42,626 nt of DNA, from NCBI GenBank assembly GCA_016235875.1, contig JACRII010000134.1, positions 1-42,626 on the forward strand, written 5' to 3'. Shown here piece by piece: positions 24,372 through 33,066 of the stretch. This DNA comes from Planctomycetota bacterium (GTDB lineage Bacteria; Planctomycetota; Brocadiia; Brocadiales; Brocadiaceae). A model generated the notes under the pieces. It saw nothing but the letters and a program-made list of their open reading frames with translations. It had not been told where the DNA came from and did not search any database. Made by a program: the position numbers and the translations under genes. Position 1 is the stretch's first letter. Each line of letters starts with the position of its first letter.

Positions 24372-26444
24372 ATGCCCCGTGATATACCAGTTGGGAATGG
24401 TTCGTTATTAATTACTTTTGATAAAGACTATCGCATTCGTGATATCTATTTTCCCAATATTGGTATGGAAAATCATACCGAAGGGCATCCCTTTAGGTTT
24501 GGGGTTTGGGTAGACGGATGCTTTAGTTGGATGGGAAACGGATGGGAAATGCAGTTGCAGTACCAGGAGGATACCCTTGTTACGGACGTAAAGGCAGTGA
24601 ATAAGTCGCTGGGGATTGCTCTGGAGATGCACGATGTGGTCGATTTCTATTTGAATGTATATATTAAACAAATAACCGTAAAAAATCTTTGGGATAGGGA
24701 GAGGGATGTAAGGCTCTTTTTAAATCACGATTTTCATATTTCAGAATCGGTAGTAGGAGATACCGCTTATTATGACCCGGTAACAAAGTCCATTATTCAC
24801 TACAAGGGAAAGCGATATTTTTTAGTCAACCATGGTGATGCCGTTAAGAGCGGTGTGGACTATTTTGCAACGGGGATTAAGGAATTACATGGCGCCGAAG
24901 GGACGTGGAGAGATGCCGAGGACGGCGTGCTAGGCAGGCACCCTATTTCCCAGGGATCTGTTGATTCCACGATTGGAATACACATTCCATTAAAGGCACG
25001 CGAGGAATATACCGTATATTATTGGATTGCAGCCGGTACGACCTATGAAGAGGTGGCAAAGCTTAATACAACCGTATGGTGGAAGACACCCGAAGAACTC
25101 ATGCGGCGGACGGCAAATTATTGGAAGTTATGGGTTAATAAGGAAGATATCAATTTTGACGGGCTGCCCGACAAGATAGTGAAACTATTTAAAACAAGTC
25201 TTTTGGTATTACGCACACAGATTGACAATGAGGGCGCAGTTATCGCAGCAAACGATTCCGATATTGTTCAGTTTGGTAAAGATACCTATTCGTATATGTG
25301 GCCCAGGGATGGCGCACTGGTGGCATATGCACTGAATAAGGTCGGCTATGCAGATATTACCAGAAGATTTTTTAAGTTTTGTGCGGAGGTATTATCTGAA
25401 AATGGTTATCTGCTTCATAAATATAATCCGGACAAGTCCGTTGCCAGTTCATGGCATCCGTGGATAAAGGGAGATAAATTAGAATTGCCCATCCAGGAAG
25501 ACGAAACTGCGTTGGTCATATGGGCATTGTGGAAACATTTTGACAAGTACAGAGATATTGAGTTCGTTCAGCCTCTCTATCAAGAACTCATTATCAGGGC
25601 GGCGGAATTTATGACAAAATTCATAGATAAGGAAACAAAACTCCCATTGCCTTCGTATGACTTGTGGGAAGAGCGGCATGGTGTTCACACCTTTACGGTT
25701 GCGGCAGTGGTTGCCGGTATACGGGCTGCAGGACACTTTGCTGCTGCATTTGGAGAACATAATCGTGCAAAAAAATATTTTAGTGTGGCAGATGAGATGA
25801 AAAATGCCATGATTAAACACTTGTACAACAAGGCGGAAAAGAGGTTCGCCCGGATGGGCAAAAAGAAAGGGGCTGGCTATGAACTCGATATGAATATAGA
25901 TGCCAGTTTATGTGGGTTATTTTCTTTCGAGGTATTTTCGCCTTACGACCCTCTGGTTCAATCCACCATGCAGGCGGTAAAGGACGTCTTGTGGGTAAAA
26001 ACACATGTGGGAGGGATAGCACGATACGTTGGCGACTATTACCATAGAGTAAGTGCTGATATAAACAACGTCCCGGGAAACCCCTGGTTTATTTGTACGA
26101 TGTGGTTGGCAGAGTATGAGATTGCAAGGGCACAAAATGAAAATGATTTAAAGAAGGCTTTGTCGGTATTGGAGTGGGTGGCTGATCATGCATTAGCCTC
26201 GGGAGTATTGGCAGAGCAAATAAATCCTTATACTAACGAACCTGTTTCGGTTTCCCCGTTAACATGGAGTCATGCGACGGTAGTTACAACCGTTATAAAA
26301 TATCTGGAAAAGATGAGCTTGTTAATTTCCGGGAATGCCTATGCCTATTCAAGATATAATTCCAACCGGTACGCCTCATCGGCCTATAAGGAAGAAATCC
26401 CCGTAGGCGAGGAATATCCGGTTGCATGTAGTAATACGGTGTAA
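24372..26444 (+). CDS. Glycoside hydrolase family 15 (glucoamylase-like)
   Basis: The protein has an N-terminal super-beta-sandwich (PVGNGSLLITFDKDYRIRDI onward) and an (alpha/alpha)6 barrel: SYMWPRDGALVAYALNKV, LPIQEDETALVIWALWKH, YDLWEERHGVHTFTVAAV and LAEQINPYTNEPVSVSPLTW. In family members the Glu in WEER is the general acid and the Glu in AEQ the base. It releases glucose from alpha-glucans such as glycogen, or acts on trehalose-like substrates. No signal peptide is seen, suggesting a cytoplasmic role. I start at ATG 24372, preceded by GGAGAAGG (690 residues). A start at 24285 adds 29 poorly conserved residues. Confidence 0.9.
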   Translation: MPRDIPVGNGSLLITFDKDYRIRDIYFPNIGMENHTEGHPFRFGVWVDGCFSWMGNGWEMQLQYQEDTLVTDVKAVNKSLGIALEMHDVVDFYLNVYIKQITVKNLWDRERDVRLFLNHDFHISESVVGDTAYYDPVTKSIIHYKGKRYFLVNHGDAVKSGVDYFATGIKELHGAEGTWRDAEDGVLGRHPISQGSVDSTIGIHIPLKAREEYTVYYWIAAGTTYEEVAKLNTTVWWKTPEELMRRTANYWKLWVNKEDINFDGLPDKIVKLFKTSLLVLRTQIDNEGAVIAANDSDIVQFGKDTYSYMWPRDGALVAYALNKVGYADITRRFFKFCAEVLSENGYLLHKYNPDKSVASSWHPWIKGDKLELPIQEDETALVIWALWKHFDKYRDIEFVQPLYQELIIRAAEFMTKFIDKETKLPLPSYDLWEERHGVHTFTVAAVVAGIRAAGHFAAAFGEHNRAKKYFSVADEMKNAMIKHLYNKAEKRFARMGKKKGAGYELDMNIDASLCGLFSFEVFSPYDPLVQSTMQAVKDVLWVKTHVGGIARYVGDYYHRVSADINNVPGNPWFICTMWLAEYEIARAQNENDLKKALSVLEWVADHALASGVLAEQINPYTNEPVSVSPLTWSHATVVTTVIKYLEKMSLLISGNAYAYSRYNSNRYASSAYKEEIPVGEEYPVACSNTV

Positions 26445-26527
26445 TCAACGCAGACTAAAGTTTACCATTAAAAGTTTGAAATATCGAACAAATATCGTCT
26501 TCCGAGTCGTTCGGGTTAGGATAAGCC

Positions 26528-27388
26528 ATGCAGGCAATGCATTATAAGATGGAAGAAGTTATAGAAAAGGCAGAGAGTCTTTCCTACGTGCCAACGATAG
26601 TTTTAAAGCTTATGGAAATGATCTCTGACCCTGATGTAACGGTACATGAAATTGTTGCAGTAATTAAGAAAGATCAGGGACTGGTTGCAAGGATATTTAA
26701 AGTTGCCAATTCGTCTTTCTACGGACGATTACAAAAAGCAGAGAATTTAACAGATGCTGTTATAACCCTGGGATTGAGGGGCATTAAATCTTTCGTTATA
26801 GCTCAAGCCGTGAAACATGTATTGACGACTGCCGGCATGGATGATCATTCCTTATGGGAACATGCAGTAAAGGTATCTATCACTTCTACGGTTTTGGCGA
26901 AAGAACTACGATACGATATGCTGGAAGATGCATTAGTGAGTGGCTTGGTGCATGATATTGGAAAGGCGTTTATAGGAAGCGTTTATCCTGAAACTCCTTC
27001 GCTCATTCATCAAAAGATGGTGAAAGACAACGTAACTTATGATGAGGCAGAACAGATTATTTTGGATTTTAATCATGCGGAGATTGGGGCATTGATAACT
27101 GAAAAGTGGGGGTTTCCTCCAAAGATTGTTGACGTAATACGCTATCACCATAACGCGGATGATATCCAGGAGGTTTGTATAGAATCACAAGAGGTGATCC
27201 ATCTCGTTAAGCTTGCAAATATCATGAGTAAACAATACGATGCCCCGCCAGATTCCTATACGGAGAATGTGTTTGAAAAAATTCATTCTGTCGGTACCTT
27301 TGATCTGACACCTGATCGTTTAACCTATCTGATGGAAGAGGTAAAAATGAGATGGAAAACGGAAGGTGAAAACGGTTTGTTTTATTAA
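26528..27388 (+). CDS. HDOD-domain regulatory protein
   Basis: The 286-residue protein is one HDOD domain with flanks: SYVPTIVLKLMEMISDPDVT, IKKDQGLVARIFKVANSSFYG, LGLRGIKSFVIAQAV, then LVSGLVHDIGKAFIG and NHAEIGALITEKWGFPP...IRYHHN. HDOD proteins are HD-GYP relatives that usually lack full metal-dependent hydrolase residues and act as signalling adaptors. Here HD is present in VHDIGK, so residual activity cannot be excluded. AGGAT precedes the start. It converges with the ResB-like gene. Confidence 0.9.
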   Translation: MQAMHYKMEEVIEKAESLSYVPTIVLKLMEMISDPDVTVHEIVAVIKKDQGLVARIFKVANSSFYGRLQKAENLTDAVITLGLRGIKSFVIAQAVKHVLTTAGMDDHSLWEHAVKVSITSTVLAKELRYDMLEDALVSGLVHDIGKAFIGSVYPETPSLIHQKMVKDNVTYDEAEQIILDFNHAEIGALITEKWGFPPKIVDVIRYHHNADDIQEVCIESQEVIHLVKLANIMSKQYDAPPDSYTENVFEKIHSVGTFDLTPDRLTYLMEEVKMRWKTEGENGLFY

Positions 27389-27399
27389 CCCGCCTTGTT

Positions 27400-28368
27400 C
27401 TAATTACTGACCATCCTGCCAACAACCCTGAAAATCACGAGGATCATGCCGGCGGAGAAGAAGAATATCGTCACAAAGGTAAGTGGGATGCTTGGGTTAT
27501 TTTTAACGCTGACAAGAACGCCTGGAACAGAATTAATATCTGCAAAAATAATCTTTGACCCATACATCTCTTTTGCGTTATTCTCACCGATGGGTAAAAA
27601 GGTCTGTTGTGCTTCGTTGTTTTCTGTAATAGAGGTAAGTTTTACCACAGGATAGCGGTATTGTGGAGGCATATAGAGATCGGTAACACGCATCTGCGTG
27701 CCATTTGCGGTAAATGTATCGTTCACCTTTATAGTACAAATACGGTCGTCTACTTTAAGAACCACACTTGATGCAATCCATCCGTAATCCCGCATGAGTA
27801 CCTCCAGAATTCCATGTTGTAAAAGAACGGGGTTGTTGTAACCAAGGGTATCGGAGAATTCAATTCCGTCTTTTCTGACAGCTACGGATGCTTCTATTAT
27901 TTTTGGCATTCCATTCGGATACGAACTTGTCTTGAGGTCCGTGACCTTCATTTCAACGCCACCAAGGTCTGTCCATTCGTCTGCAACTGATACCGGGGGT
28001 TCAGTGGACGAATAAAGTCCACCGATGAGATGTGCAATCAGGGTGATTACAAACCCAATATGCACTATAGATGCCCCGTACAAGGGAATCTTCTTTACGC
28101 CGCCCTTTGCTTTTCTGATAATCGAGTCGAGGGTACATAAGAATGCATTGATGCCATAAAAAATGCAGGCGATAAAGAGGAGATAAAACCATGCATGGAT
28201 TGGTTTCTTGTGGCTGAAAAAGAAGGAAATATCCTCACCTGAAAGTCCCATATATTGGCGAGGCTGGAAGTTCATGATAAGGCTGCCGATGATGAGCAAG
28301 CCCGTAACCGTGAACCCAACGATAATGCCGAGTTTTTGTGACTTAAATATATCGTAGATCTTTTTCAC
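27400..28368 (-). CDS. Short ResB-like cytochrome c maturation protein
   Basis: The 322-residue membrane protein has N-terminal segments (LGIIVGFTVTGLLIIGSLIM and WFYLLFIACIFYGINAFLCT), a conserved HIGFVITLIAHLIGG segment, a periplasmic beta-rich domain (GGVEMKVTDLKTSSYPNGMP and on), and a final membrane helix (SIPLTFVTIFFFSAGMILVI). This is the layout of ResB/Ccs1, but at about half the length of the 612-residue ResB at 37748-39586. It is 13 bases after the CcsA-like gene, so together they form a second System II heme lyase. Confidence 0.8.
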   Translation of the reverse strand: MKKIYDIFKSQKLGIIVGFTVTGLLIIGSLIMNFQPRQYMGLSGEDISFFFSHKKPIHAWFYLLFIACIFYGINAFLCTLDSIIRKAKGGVKKIPLYGASIVHIGFVITLIAHLIGGLYSSTEPPVSVADEWTDLGGVEMKVTDLKTSSYPNGMPKIIEASVAVRKDGIEFSDTLGYNNPVLLQHGILEVLMRDYGWIASSVVLKVDDRICTIKVNDTFTANGTQMRVTDLYMPPQYRYPVVKLTSITENNEAQQTFLPIGENNAKEMYGSKIIFADINSVPGVLVSVKNNPSIPLTFVTIFFFSAGMILVIFRVVGRMVSN

Positions 28369-28381
28369 TTACAATTTTTTA

Positions 28382-29149
28382 TTATCGAAAACTATGAGAA
28401 CTACCAATGAGAAAACTTGTACCTACATAGGTCATTATCAGAATGACAAATCCCACGATAGCCATCGGTGGTTTGAATCGTTTGGCCTCCTGCCAGTAAT
28501 CTAAATGGAGACACGTGGCATAAAAAAACCAGATAATGACTGACCAGACGACCTTGGCGTCCCAGAGGAAATATGACCCCCAGGCGACATATCCCCACAA
28601 TCCACCGAAAATCATTGAAATAGAAAAGGTGATAAGACCGTATTGAAACCCGGAGTCGATGATTTGATCGTATCGTTTCTTTTCATTTGAATTGAAGTAA
28701 CGAGCAACGGCTGCTGCCATGGCGCTAACCCACAATGCATAGCAAAAGAAAGAGAGGGGTACATGCAATATATACCAAATGGTAAGCATCAGGGGCGGGG
28801 CATAATTTAATCCTTTTGGAAAAAGTATGGCCGCGACAAGAAAGGCATATCCAACTCCAAAAAAGGACATGCGATAGATAGGACTTTCTGTTTTGGTATA
28901 AATGAGCAATACAATAAATGTGGCAGCGGCAAAGGCATTAAAAGATTCGAATTTATTGGTTAAAGGGAAATACTCTATCGATATGCCGCGTATCGCGATG
29001 GTTGCAATGTGGAGAAGCACAATTCCTAATAGAATAGGGAATCGTAGTTTCCATGGTGTGAATCCAAAGAGCCAATAAATGGAATAAGCGCCTAAGCAAA
29101 TCCAGTATAAAATTATGGATATTTGATTAAGAGACTGAGCTGTATCCAT
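28382..29149 (-). CDS. CcsA/ResC-type cytochrome c assembly protein
   Basis: The 255-residue multi-span membrane protein has the tryptophan-rich WWD motif GLWGYVAWGSYFLWDAKVVW, the external heme-binding segment of CcsA/CcmC/CcmF proteins, with flanking conserved His (LHIATIAIRG and LHVPLSFF). It starts within the stop codon of the parvulin gene (TAATG overlap), so it is translationally coupled to it. Together with the short ResB it should attach heme to CxxCH motifs outside the cytoplasm. A second homologue is at 36904-37746. Confidence 0.88.
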   Translation of the reverse strand: MDTAQSLNQISIILYWICLGAYSIYWLFGFTPWKLRFPILLGIVLLHIATIAIRGISIEYFPLTNKFESFNAFAAATFIVLLIYTKTESPIYRMSFFGVGYAFLVAAILFPKGLNYAPPLMLTIWYILHVPLSFFCYALWVSAMAAAVARYFNSNEKKRYDQIIDSGFQYGLITFSISMIFGGLWGYVAWGSYFLWDAKVVWSVIIWFFYATCLHLDYWQEAKRFKPPMAIVGFVILIMTYVGTSFLIGSSHSFR

Positions 29150-30249
29150 TATTGTAAGGTAATCTCAATCTTTGCTTTTTCTTTCAAGTCCTTAACGAGG
29201 GTATTCATTTCATTGGCAACCAACACATCTCGTACCTTATCCTTCACCTCACTGAAACTCACGTCTTTGGCTGGAGTATTGGCAGTGACCTTTATCAAGT
29301 GATAACCAAATTCTGTCTTGACAGGTTCGCTAACTTTGCCTGCTTCGGTAGCAAATGCGGCTTTAGCGAATTCTTCCACCATGGCGCCATGCCTGGGAAA
29401 TGAACCTAAATCACCACCAGTCTTTCCTGTCGGGCAGTCAGAATATTTCTTTGCACACTCTGCAAAGTCTGCCCCCTCGTCGAGTTCTTTTTTAATGGAT
29501 TCAATCTTTGCCCTTGCCTTGTCCAATTCCTCTTGCGTCTTCATTCCCTTGGTATCAATCAGTATGTGACTTGCCGTGACAGTTTCTCCATTAAAATTAC
29601 CAATATTTTTTATAAAATATTCTTCCTGTTTTTTATCGTCAATACTTTTGGATATGTAAGTTTCAATTGCCGCCGACATACGGATCGCGGTTCTTAGTTC
29701 GTCTATATTGCTGCCCTGAAATTCCAGGAACTGTTCCAACGTTTTATCTTTGGTTGTCGGGTTTTTCCTGATGTTCTCCCGCATTTTGGCAATTTCTTTG
29801 TCCACTATCTCTTCGGGGGTAGTTAATTTTTGTTCCACAACAAATTGCCTTAACACACTTTGAGTGACAAGTTGTTCTGTGATTTGCTGTTCCATAGATA
29901 TCAATGCGGCAGGATTTACATGATTTTTGAACCGGTCCAGGATTTTATCTAAATCCTTACGGAGGATTTTTTCGCTATTAACCGTTGCAATAACCTTGTT
30001 GGGATCGGGTTTTTCTTTCTTGCCATGAACCCCCATACCATGACCACCGCCTTCGGTTTCCATTCCCAACCCATGCATCTTTTCCTTGTCTTCTTTGTTG
30101 AAGTTGACATCTTTGTGTATCTTTGCAAAATCCTGTTCGCCAGATTGGCTGCTTACTTGAGGGTTACCTGGTTCATTTTTTCCGCAGCCCAAAATGGACA
30201 ATACAAACAAACTTGGACAAATAATGTAAACAGAAAATCTTTTCAGCAT
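29149..30249 (-). CDS. Lipoprotein parvulin (PrsA/SurA-like) with His/Met-rich segment
   Basis: The 366-residue protein has a lipobox (LFVLSILGC), then a His- and Met-rich linker (MHGLGMETEGGGHGMGVHG) that could bind copper or heme iron, a SurA-N-type region (VIATVNSEKILRKDLDKILD) and a parvulin domain (VTASHILIDTKGMKTQEELD to EFGYHLIKVT). AAGGAGTAG precedes the ATG. It is first in an operon with CcsA- and ResB-like genes, which suggests it folds c-type cytochromes or their maturation partners outside the cytoplasm (inference). Confidence 0.9.
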   Translation of the reverse strand: MLKRFSVYIICPSLFVLSILGCGKNEPGNPQVSSQSGEQDFAKIHKDVNFNKEDKEKMHGLGMETEGGGHGMGVHGKKEKPDPNKVIATVNSEKILRKDLDKILDRFKNHVNPAALISMEQQITEQLVTQSVLRQFVVEQKLTTPEEIVDKEIAKMRENIRKNPTTKDKTLEQFLEFQGSNIDELRTAIRMSAAIETYISKSIDDKKQEEYFIKNIGNFNGETVTASHILIDTKGMKTQEELDKARAKIESIKKELDEGADFAECAKKYSDCPTGKTGGDLGSFPRHGAMVEEFAKAAFATEAGKVSEPVKTEFGYHLIKVTANTPAKDVSFSEVKDKVRDVLVANEMNTLVKDLKEKAKIEITLQ

Positions 30250-30395
30250 AACTACTCCTTAATAAACAAGAAATACATGAATCAACTTTTGTATTAACAA
30301 ACCATACATTGAATAAGTTCCTCAATCATAATGATTTTGTCAGTGCATTATTATATAACAATGGAACTGGATTGAGCTATATTACACCGTTTAAA

Positions 30396-30480
30396 TGGGC
30401 GAGGTGGGAGTCGAACCCACACAACCTTTTACGGTCAAAGGATTTTAAGTCCTTCGTGTCTGCCATTCCACCACTCGCCC
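30396..30480 (-). tRNA. tRNA-Leu(UAA)
   Basis: On the minus strand an 85-base cloverleaf runs from 30480 (GGGCGAG) to 30397 (CTCGCCC) plus discriminator A at 30396. The anticodon stem AAGGA/TCCTT frames loop CTTAAAA with anticodon TAA. A long variable arm (class II) and GGTTCGACTCC in the T arm fit tRNA-Leu. No CCA is encoded. Confidence 0.95.
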
Positions 30481-30609
30481 AACGGTAATATTATTTACAA
30501 GTCAGGTTCTTTTGGAGTTGAGGCTTCAATTTTATACATCCTGAGCGTGAATGTTGGAGGAAAAAAATAAAATCGCAGTTCTGTTTTCTTTAATTCACTA
30601 TGATAAAAT

Positions 30610-30682
30610 AGGCGGCACTGGGATTCGAACCCAGGGTAACGGTTTTGCAAACCGTGGCCTTAGTCCACTTGGCGATGCCGCC
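30610..30682 (-). tRNA. tRNA-Cys(GCA)
   Basis: On the minus strand a 73-base tRNA runs from 30682 (GGCGGCA) to TGCCGCC at 30617-30611, with discriminator T at 30610, as required for Cys. The anticodon stem ACGGT/ACCGT frames loop TTGCAAA with anticodon GCA. The T loop is GTTCGAATC. No CCA is encoded. Confidence 0.95.
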
Positions 30683-31089
30683 GTCGTTTCAAAGAATTTA
30701 ATAATACCATCAAGGGAATAGTAAGGCAAGAAGTTTTTTCATATCCTCATATTTGCCTAAATTTATGTACAGGATTTCAATCTTTTGTGATTCCCCTCTT
30801 TCTAGAGGGGAGCTTAAAAGTCGCTGCCAAAGGCAGCCTAATTAAACGGCAACCTGGCTTTCCCGAAAGAATTGTTCAACGAATGGCATATCCTGGATTT
30901 GGAAATATCGGAGGAAAAGCAGTTGTATGTAAAGGGACTCCTGTTCTCGTTTCTTAGGTATTATCGGGATTTGCTTGTTTGCAAGAGTTGAAATGCTAAA
31001 AGGATTGTAAATTTAAAATATATATACGTTTATTGCCAACCTTGCTAATTGTTGCCGTTATAATCTTACCCTTCAAAGTCACTGCTATT
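30683..31089. other. 407-bp gap with short hairpins and a 49-codon open frame
   Basis: There is no confident gene. It contains two short hairpins (CCCCTCT/AGAGGGG near 30794-30811 and CTGCC/GGCAG near 30823-30836). An open plus-strand frame 30842-30991 without ATG reads FPKELFNEWHILDLEISEEK and then YVKGLLFSFLRYYRDLLV, which is protein-like but unrecognised, perhaps a gene remnant. Confidence 0.35.
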
Positions 31090-32961
31090 TCACGACTCTT
31101 TCCTCTCCTGCGTGTAAAATTTGAAGGTGTTCCGTCCCCGTTCTTTACCATGGTACATGGCAGTATCAGCCTTTTTAATCAGGTTTTCTGCATCACTTGC
31201 ATCTAATGGATACACGGCAATACCTATGGTCGGGGTTATGTAAACTTCGCGTTCTTCGAGTTGGAAAGGGGAGGACATCTCGTTAAAAATTTTGTGTGCA
31301 ATAAAGGCAACATCCTGCGGTTGGATGATATCTGTGATAATAAAGATAAATTCGTCGCCGCCCCAGCGTGATACGGTATCGCTCTCACGCACACAGCCTT
31401 TCAGCCGCCCTGCTACGGCCTTGAGTGCCTGATCTCCATAAGTATGCCCCCATGTATCATTAATGACTTTGAACCGATCCAGATCAAGAAACATCACTGC
31501 CAGCATCCGTTCATTGCGGTGCGCATGGGCCAGTTCACGATGCAGACGGTCGTAAAAGAGGCTGCGGTTTGGCAGATTAGTCAGGGTATCGTAATAGGCC
31601 ATGTAGAGGATATGTGCATCTGACTGTTTTTTATCGGTGATATCTTCATGTATAGCGACAAAGTGAACTACCTTTCCTTGTATATCTCGAAGTGGAGTGA
31701 TGGTTTGCTGCACCGTGTAAAGGCCACCGTCTTTTCGGCGATTTACGATTTCTCCACGCCAAACCTCTCCTGAAAGTATGGTCTGCCAGATACTTTGATA
31801 GAATGATACGTCATGTTTCTCTGACTTGAGCAGAGACGGTATTTGGCCATAAACCTCTTCAGCAGGATAACCACTAAGCCGGGTAAATGCCTTATTAACC
31901 CACTTAATACGGCCCTTACAATCGGTAATAAAAACTGCATGAGCTATTGATGCCATTGCGGCACCTTGTAACTGTAACAGTTGTTGGTCTGTTGCCGTCA
32001 ATAGAGCCACGCTGATACGCGTAGCCATATTTTCTAATAATCGAACTGTTTTTGCATCAAAGGCATTAGGTTTTAAGGCATACAGGTTCAACGTACCAAA
32101 TATCTTGCCCTGTATACACAGAGGAACAGAGATGAAAGACTGCAACCCATATCCGCTGGCATTTTCCCGGTATTGGATAAAGGCAGGTTCTTGCGTGTCG
32201 CTCGTTTGTGTATATCCCTTACGGATAGCAAGGATTGTTGGGCATTGATCCTCAGAGGTGTTATCACAGAGTGCATCATGAAGATTGCGGAGGTGACTTA
32301 CATGGGTACCGGCTTGTGCCGAAATACCAACACAGCCGTCTTCCTCCTTCGTACAGACACAAACCAGAGGATAGGAGAAGATGTCAACAAGTCCTTCGCA
32401 GACGTGAGACAGAATAAAATTCAGGGTACGTCCCTGCAACACAAGCTGATCGATCTCATAGAGTAAGGCTTCTACCGCCTGTGTTCGTTTACGTTCCGTT
32501 ACATCGTCTATAACTCCCATAACGGCTTTAATATTCCCTTGTGCGTTGCGCACCGGCGCTGCCGAAATGCGAATATCAATCGGAGAGCCATCCCGCTTTT
32601 GTTGACGTATCTCTACGCCCATAAATAACTCACCAGACAGCGCTCTTTTGCACAGTATCAGGAATACGTCTTGTTTATTGTTATGTACAAAGGGGAGATG
32701 ATGACCAAGCACCTCTTGTTTACTCCACCCGAATATGCGCTCGGCGGACGAATTCCACATAGTAACGCGTCCATCTGCATCCAGGGCGATGATGGCTAAT
32801 GGAGCTGCTTGTATAAAGGCTTGAAGCGTGTGGTTGGTTTCTTGTATTGCTTCCTCTGCACGCTTATGCGCAGTAATGTCTATAGTCATTTCTGATATAG
32901 CGCCTCCTTCGAGTACTGCAGGATTAATTGCTTCGGCTAAGTCGAGCGACGTCACGTGCAT
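31090..32961 (-). CDS. Diguanylate cyclase with PAS-GAF-PAS sensors
   Basis: The 623-residue protein ends in a GGDEF domain with intact signature GGDEF (534-538). The inhibitory RxxD site, RESD (525-528), lies 5 residues before it, so it is probably an active, product-inhibited c-di-GMP synthase. Upstream are a PAS domain (about 50-155, HTLQAFIQAAPLAIIALDAD), a GAF domain (about 165-320, FISVPLCIQGKIFGTLNLYA) and a second PAS (about 330-445). The first 30 residues end with MTIDITAHKRAEEAI, the tail of another PAS/PAC unit, so an upstream sensor appears to be missing. It is transcribed divergently from the XRE gene across a 105-base region with two palindromes. Confidence 0.92.
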   Translation of the reverse strand: MHVTSLDLAEAINPAVLEGGAISEMTIDITAHKRAEEAIQETNHTLQAFIQAAPLAIIALDADGRVTMWNSSAERIFGWSKQEVLGHHLPFVHNNKQDVFLILCKRALSGELFMGVEIRQQKRDGSPIDIRISAAPVRNAQGNIKAVMGVIDDVTERKRTQAVEALLYEIDQLVLQGRTLNFILSHVCEGLVDIFSYPLVCVCTKEEDGCVGISAQAGTHVSHLRNLHDALCDNTSEDQCPTILAIRKGYTQTSDTQEPAFIQYRENASGYGLQSFISVPLCIQGKIFGTLNLYALKPNAFDAKTVRLLENMATRISVALLTATDQQLLQLQGAAMASIAHAVFITDCKGRIKWVNKAFTRLSGYPAEEVYGQIPSLLKSEKHDVSFYQSIWQTILSGEVWRGEIVNRRKDGGLYTVQQTITPLRDIQGKVVHFVAIHEDITDKKQSDAHILYMAYYDTLTNLPNRSLFYDRLHRELAHAHRNERMLAVMFLDLDRFKVINDTWGHTYGDQALKAVAGRLKGCVRESDTVSRWGGDEFIFIITDIIQPQDVAFIAHKIFNEMSSPFQLEEREVYITPTIGIAVYPLDASDAENLIKKADTAMYHGKERGRNTFKFYTQERKES

Positions 32962-32980
32962 GCCGATGATTAGGTGGACA

Positions 32981-33003
32981 ATATATAACTAAGAGTTATA
33001 TAT
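32981..33003. promoter_or_regulatory. Palindromic operator 1
   Basis: ATATATAAC-TAAGA-GTTATATAT is a perfect 9-bp inverted repeat with a 5-base spacer. It shares TATAAC-N5-GTTATA with the palindrome at 33041-33059, 58 bases away centre to centre. It lies 20 bases upstream of the cyclase start codon and is probably a binding site for the XRE regulator. Confidence 0.65.
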
Positions 33004-33031
33004 GTCAAGAGAAAAATATGACTTAGAGTAT

Positions 33032-33060
33032 TTGACCATTTTATAACGCTATGTTATAAA
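33032..33060 (+). promoter_or_regulatory. Promoter with overlapping operator 2 for the XRE gene
   Basis: TTGACC (33032-33037), a 17-base spacer and TATAAA (33055-33060) make a good sigma-70-type promoter. The palindrome TTATAAC-GCTAT-GTTATAA (33041-33059) fills the spacer and overlaps the -10, a position expected for autorepression. The predicted transcription start is close to 33067, the first ATG of the gene. Confidence 0.65.
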
Positions 33061-33066
33061 CTTTTT

